DNA from: Symbiodinium natans
Taxonomy: Eukaryota; Sar; Dinophyceae; Suessiales; Symbiodiniaceae
NCBI GenBank assembly: GCA_905221605.1
Contig: CAJNDS010002129.1
Location: 302,501 to 364,500 of the forward strand
Direction of reading: 5' to 3'
Length of the DNA stretch: 62,000 bases
This document shows positions 56,419-62,000 of this stretch, piece by piece. The number at the start of each line of letters is the position of its first letter. Positions within the stretch are counted from its first letter, which is position 1. Both the position numbers and the translations under genes were made by a program. The notes below the pieces were generated by a model. The model had not been told where the DNA came from. It saw nothing but the letters and a program-made list of their open reading frames with translations, and ran no database searches.

Positions 56419-57201
56419 TCAGAAACTGCTGGTACCGATAAAGCATACCACAGGGAAGCCACGGAATAAGCAGCGAGGCAACATGGAAGAAGTGACCGCG
56501 ACACCAGGATGGAATCTATCAATAATCACAGAGGTAGGTGATGCGGAGGACGGCGTGATACCAATATTGGTGAGAATACACTGTTCTTGGGGCGACAGAA
56601 CCGGCTGACGAACATGATACGCAATCAGTATCAATCTGTCCCCACTTTCTCACGGCATGGTTGCATGAAGCTTGGCAGCATCGATGGCTACCATGGGTGG
56701 CGATACCGGAATAACGCTGCCGGGGACTGTGGCGGCCTGAATGTAGTCACTTCCTTGGGGGTCTGCAGCCCACATGTGTCCTCCTCTCCACCTGCTGAGT
56801 GGAATGATGAGATTTCTAATACCTGGTTCGTTTTTGTCAATGTGCGGGGATGTGAAGATGTTCCAATGGAACGCCATCGAAGTGTAACAAGCTGTGGGGC
56901 AAAAACCCTTAATGCAGGAGGCTAACAGCCTGCAAACATTCGGAAACTGCGTGGTGTTGGACATGAGTCCACACATCGGTCCATGCTTGTACGCACCACA
57001 GCAAAAGAGTTTCCCGTTCGTCTTTTCCAGATCAACCACGCTGCTTCTGCGCGAGTGCGAAATGGGTGGCAATAAGTCCATCAACTTGCCAAAATCTGCA
57101 AATGATGCCCATCCAGCACAGGACTGCAGAGCCTCCAGGCTCCGCAGGTGTAGACTGGATATGAAGAGCAGGTGCGTTGCACAGTATCTGCTGGGAGTCA
57201 T
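56419..57201 (-). pseudogene. decayed 2OG-Fe(II) oxygenase-like fragment
   Basis: A 183-codon frame from ATG 57201 stops at TGA (56650-56652), and the same frame then stays open to 56419. The protein-like part runs through both pieces: FTSPHIDKNEPGIRNLIIPL with the HxD iron-ligand pattern, RWRGGHMWAADPQG and DAAKLHATMP before the stop; RLILIAYHVRQPVLSPQEQ after it. This order (HxD, GGxxW, H.T.P, R..L.AY) is the double-stranded beta-helix pattern of 2-oxoglutarate oxygenases, which I recall in dinoflagellate proteins, some of them in retroelement-like ORFs. The second iron-binding His could be that of LHATMP. The in-frame stop suggests a dead copy; the N-terminal end is not defined. Confidence 0.5.
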
Positions 57202-60200
57202 GTGGGAGGGAGGTCCTGCAACACAATGATCATCTGTGCAGAAAACCGAGCTACGCCCATCTCAGACTGAATCAAAGCCGTCCGATATATGATAGCACTT
57301 AGTCGACAAGGTCTCCAAATCAGCTCAGGCTCTGAAATGCCCTGAAAGCATGGCATATCAACCTGACAGGGAGGTCAATCATGCGGTCATCTTTGAAGAT
57401 GCTGCCAGAGCAAAGGTTGTATCGCACACACCAAACAGATACAGGCCAGAACCCTTGTACGGGACCACGATCGTTGAGGTCACAGCGGCGATCTCTGGAG
57501 TTGGAAAGCAGACATTCGCTGGCATCATGCTGTCTGCCATCGTGCGCCAGCCTCTCGCCAGTGATGCGTAGCAAGCCTCAGTTTGTCGGTTAATCTGATG
57601 TCCACTACAAGGCCAACACAAGCCCACAACTCAAATCTCTGGCAAAGTGCAATCTTGAGCTCGAAACCCAGACATGTCATGGTGTTGAAATGGACGCACA
57701 ATCAGGTGTCCAATTGGGTGTCCAATCGTGTCAAACCCATCCAACCCTTCGAATTATTTTTAAAAGCGGCCCAAAGCTTATCCAATGGAAAAAAGCCACC
57801 TTAGTCAGCGGCGGCTTGCCTTAAAGGCCCGGAGTTGCAGCGGTCAACGCGGTTACAACGCGGTTATGTTGCTTAAGTTCTTAAGCTTTGCAACCATCAG
57901 GTCCAATTCTACCGCAGCATGTTCGACATCCTTCCTGGGGTGCCATAAATCGCTTCAGAATGCTCTTTCACCCAGCGCATCCCGATAGACAACGCACTTG
58001 TTGAAAAAGCGCCCGGCAGCTTGGACGCAAGTGAAATTCGCCGTTGCGTTGCCTCAGCGTTAGATGTCCTCTATCTAAAGCTGTTACACTGGAAAGTGAC
58101 TTATTTAACACTTTCAAACATTAAAAACACTTCTAAAGTGATCATTTAAAACTTCCAAACTTGTTTGAAGCCAAAAAAGTCAATTGCTTCAAGTCACATA
58201 AGTCACTTTAGCAGTGTTTCAAACAAGTCACTTTCCAGTGTTTCAAATAAGTTTCAAGTTTCAAATAACAAGCAAAAAATTGTTTCAAATAAATCAATTT
58301 CCAAGTAAAGTGTTTCAGACAAGTCTTTCCAAGTGTTTGAATTAGTCACTTTTGGACGTCTCGAACGGTTTACTTCGGGGTGTTTCCAAGAAGCACTTAA
58401 GGCAACAGATCACAAATCTCAAGAACAGATTGTCGGCAACAGGTCTTAAGGCAACAGTCTTACCTTCTTTTAAATTTCAATGCCTCTTCAAAACCTGGCA
58501 GTAGTAGGACGCCATAAGCGGATTGGATACCTTATACTGGTCGCTTCAGTTGTTTACATTTTCCTTGCTTGGCAATGCACAACTCTTCTGGCTGCATGCA
58601 AAAAGCTGAAAATAACATCTTTGGTCGACGCTAAGCACAAATCTGGAAAACGCCTTGCATTGCTCCAGCTACTCTGCTGCGCCATGAAAGGGGCAACAAT
58701 GAACGATAGACGCAGTGTTTGACCAGACACCAAAGGCGTTTGGTAAAACGGGCGCAGGGGCTGCAAGGCAAAGTGGCAATCATGGTGCCAAAGAGAGTGC
58801 CGCGGAACTGGGCAGAATGCACAGCAAGCCGGCAATCGGATGGTGTCAGCAGCAGCGGTTGAGTTTTTTTCAGCCCTAGCTTGTTGCTTAGCAGCAGCAT
58901 GCATGCTTGTCTTTTAAACTGCCTTCACAGAGAGGGGGCTTGGTTGCGGCTTCAGGGGCTTTAGAGGAGCTTTTGAAGGGAGGGGGAAGGGCTTAACGGG
59001 GCTGGAAAAAAGAAAGGCTTGAGGGCGAAACATTGATTTTATTTTGAGTATAAGAGAGAAGGAATTGATTTCAAATTCCACTTTCCTCAAATCTTGTTTT
59101 GTTTTTAATCGTTCTTTGAAACTTGGAAAGTAAGACTTCAACTTTCTTCTGTGGGATTGGCTTGGCGTAACATCAGTGCGAGTATGTCGTGAAAGCACAC
59201 ATGTTTGGTTTCAACTGTGAGGGACAGCGTGCTTAAGTCTTAAGTCGTTTGGCTGATGTTGGCTTTACGCCCGTATGGTTGTACGTCACACAAAGACGAT
59301 TCGCCACGTTGCATTGAATTCTACTCATTTTTGCAGTCGCGATCGGAATGATTGAAGGACGGTGGGCTCGGGTCGTTTTTGCTTTGTGGTCTGGGTTCTT
59401 CCTTTTGGTTGGTGTTGCTCTGTTGCCAACTTGTTCAGATTTGGCAAAAGACCTGCCCACTTATAGCTTAAGTTTAAGTGTGTTGATGTTTCTTGATAAA
59501 GAAATTTTGGAACACACGTCATAAAATTTCTTTTAAATGTCTGCCAAAGTTTTACTTGTTGCAGAAGAAGCGTCGCAGCGTCCAAGATCATCTTTCCAGT
59601 TAAGAAGAGCTTTAATTTTCACTCTCCGCCTGAGAACGCAATCAAGCTTTGTCAAAAAAAGTCGAATGGAATGGAAATTGAGGCTGGGCGAAGATCAAGA
59701 AAACACTAGAAAGCCAGTGTTGTGAAACTTGGAGCTTTCTTCAGATTCAGCAGTAGATTCATGCACAGCAACACTTTTTGTTTTCTCAGTTCAATTGTTG
59801 CAACATTCAGAAAGAGAGAGTTTTGAAACCGCCCTGAACCAAAACACAAACAGATCGTTCAACAAGTGTTTTGGTAAGTGCTGTCAGCCCGGTAAGCTGT
59901 TGATTGACCAGAAAGACAGTGAAAAAAATTGCAATCGGAACTTAAGATGTCCATAAGAATGTGCATTGTGGTTTCGGCTGTTTTTCGAAGTGTGCATGTG
60001 CAAGAGTGTTGTGGATGTGTGTGTGTGTGAGCATTTGTGGTTCCAAAGTGGGTTGGTTTGCGACCTTGCAGTAGTGTCTGTGTGTGTTTACCTCGTTTTT
60101 TCATTGTGAATGGGTGTGGTGTGTTGTAGTTTTCGGCGTTTTGGCAGAGAGTCGGTGTGTCATGGAGTGTGGTGTGTGTCATGATGTGGGTGCAAAGTGG

Positions 60201-60861
60201 CTTTAGTGGGTGGTGTGCATTTGCGTGTATGTCGGCTGGGTTCTGCTGGCTGTTCAAATGTGGAAGTGTGCGGGTGGTGAAAGGTGTGTGGATTTGGAGA
60301 CACAAAAAGAGGGCAAGAAATCAACTCCAAAAGGTAGGGAAGCCGAAGTGACCTCCACAGTGCGAGAAAGATCGCGCGCGAACAATGCAAGAGTGCTTTG
60401 CCTTGAATGCCAGCTAAAGACAAGTTTAGCAAAGCCAAGAACACGCGTATCGACGGCGTTTTTTGTTTTCTTGAGTGTTGATGCAAACAGTGTCGAATAG
60501 CAAAAATCTTGTTTGTCTGTGAGTTGATTTCAATTATTATTGAACTCAAATTGGGTTCCAAAAGCAGCTCAATTCTGGGCACCGAAAACGGGCCCTAGAT
60601 TTTGGATTTCCTGTGTGAACATACAAGGCCACCCAGGTTGGAGCCTTAAATTGGAACCCAAGTTTAGGAGCCATTTTTGGGCCTAGTTGCGGCGTTTTTT
60701 TCACACGCGGGAAGCCAGATCTGGCTTTCACAGCTCCTCGTTGCGAGTAAAACAAATAAGCCTCTCAGTCTAAGTCTTGTGTCAGTCTTCCCCCAAAATT
60801 AGAACAGCAGGCAGCAAGGCGGCAAAGTGTGAACTTGTTTGGCACCGGAACTTTCTCTAAC
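57202..60861. other. AT-richer region without a recognised gene
   Basis: Base composition shifts toward AT from about 57.6 kb. A TTTCAAA-rich degenerate satellite is listed separately. 59980-60290 is GT-rich (GTGTGTGT, GTGGTGTGT). Short frames on both strands show no domain; the minus frame at 57379-57627 is the most protein-like but unassigned. Confidence 0.45.
58080..58360. repeat. degenerate satellite of AAGTCACTTTCCAGTGTTTC units
   Basis: About ten decayed units of roughly 20-28 bp combining AAGTCACTTT with AGTGTTTCAAA(C/T)A, some shortened or partly inverted. Confidence 0.75.
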
Positions 60862-61092
60862 TGTACTATATCTATATCTATATCTGTATCTCTATCTATA
60901 TCTGTATCTATATCTATATCTATATCTATATTCATATTTATATTTTAATCTGTCTATATCTGTATTCATGTCTAGTATCTACATGTTTTTACATATGTAT
61001 ATGTGTATACATATGTTTTTATATCTATGTCTATGTCTATATCTATATCTATATCTATATCTATATCGATATCTATATTTATATCTATATGC
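60862..61092. repeat. (TATCTA)n hexanucleotide repeat
   Basis: Two blocks of TATCTA/TGTATC units (60862-60960 and 61018-61092) separated by TATGT-rich sequence. Confidence 0.95.
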
Positions 61093-62000
61093 TATGTACG
61101 CCCCTCTGCTATCTACCTTAAATAAATTAATTTCGATGCATGTTTTGTGCAAACGCTGTGACGAACCATTGTTTTGTCTGAAAAAGTGTGTGAACAATAT
61201 GGTGAGGTTGCACAGCTGTATATGTGAATACAAGCATATGTGGCACCAGCGTGTTGCATGTGGACCTTTTCATTGATTCTGTGAATAACAAGTGGCATCT
61301 GGCCTTGCGTTCTGTCATCATTTTGGTCTGCAAGCTCAGAGTGGATGATGCAACATGTTTTGCGCTTGTTGAAGGTCCTGTGCTGGTGCAACCTTTAGTA
61401 CTGTAAGTTCCTTGGCCACTCTGCGCCCATAGATTTTTTTCAGCCTTTTTGCTGCTTCGGGTGCATGGAATTTTTTTTCAGCCTTACTGGATTTAACATG
61501 GATTTCGGTTTCCCGTTTCAGCAAGTCATTTGCCGGCATGATTGAATTGGATTGGTGCTCAAGCGCGCTGAGATGTGCGTTGATCGTAGAATTTGGCAAT
61601 GCCGCGTGCTGCCAGGCTTGCATATTGCCTTGACGTGGTTTGGCATAACTCGCATGATTATGCCACGGCAGCAGTTTATTGCTAATTGTGACAGCAGCAG
61701 CAGCCGCAGCAGCCGCAGGATCAAACAATGTCATGCCCCGGTTAGTGTGAATAGCCCGGTGATGCCCATGTATGAGGATAAAGGGTGCTGGGTATGTGTG
61801 CCTAGTCTTCCAGGCACATTCACGCCGGTCTGTCAATCCGGCAGTAAGTTTCGACGTTGTGGTACGTACCACTTTGGATCACTTCAGTGAATGGTCAATT
61901 GTGGTCTGGTGTTTCCACTTCGTGTGCCTCTCGAAAGCACAACATTGTACATGCAGGCCGAAGCGGACGAAAACATCACTCGCTGCTTCGGCAACCAAGG
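61093..62000. other. no gene recognised
   Basis: A 178-codon minus frame (61336-61872) opens only from a GTG and contains a Lys/Arg-rich tail and an Ala run from a GCA repeat at about 61690. No family was recognised. Confidence 0.4.

Noticed and set aside
61336-61872. 178-codon minus frame as a gene
   Set aside because: It has no ATG start, contains an Ala run from a simple repeat, and shows no recognisable family.

Overview
The window looks like nuclear DNA of a dinoflagellate, probably a Symbiodiniaceae-type genome; the genus cannot be fixed from the sequence. Three things point there. Telomere-type TTTAGGG/CCCTAAA repeats are scattered everywhere. The recognisable proteins belong to families typical of dinoflagellates: RCC1-like 'VVTWGDP...GGDSSAV' repeats behind a ubiquitin-like head, a ubiquitin-like/HEAT protein, an intronless 'DGxW...WSDGDVW'-type protein, an F-box protein, a caspase-fold protease and a Fea1-like secreted protein. 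Where introns can be checked they are short (about 60-140 nt) GT-AG introns. Gene density is low and most of the window is repeats and unassigned DNA.

Layout. 1-3 kb: tRNA-like remnant and several telomere-like arrays. 3-4.4 kb: caspase-fold protease. 5.4-8.0 kb: split ubiquitin-like/HEAT-repeat gene with telomere-like DNA in an intron. 10.6-12.0 kb: membrane protein with a PAS-like domain and a coiled coil. 17.6-18.3 kb: dinoflagellate-type W-D-G domain protein. 19.03 kb: decayed tRNA-Pro-like sequence (or SINE head). 19-33 kb: mostly repeats. 36.8 kb: a 159-bp transposon-like element with perfect terminal inverted repeats and a target-site duplication, carrying telomere repeats inside. 39.3-40.0 kb: F-box protein. 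40.4-41.7 kb: decayed ubiquitin-like/RCC1 gene. 45.4-46.6 kb: secreted Fea1-like protein. 53.3-55.8 kb: two tandem arrays, each bordered by a copy of one 140-bp sequence. 56.4-57.2 kb: decayed 2OG-Fe(II) oxygenase-like fragment. 57.5-62 kb: AT-richer DNA with no telomere-like arrays.

Every gene supported by domain evidence lies on the minus strand, as expected for a dinoflagellate unidirectional gene block. The proteins do not form one pathway: they are regulatory or adaptor types (protease, F-box, ubiquitin-like fusions, PAS protein) plus one probable iron-response surface protein. The most unusual signal is the dispersal of telomere-like repeats and the one case where such an array sits inside a bounded mobile element, which suggests a route for their spread.
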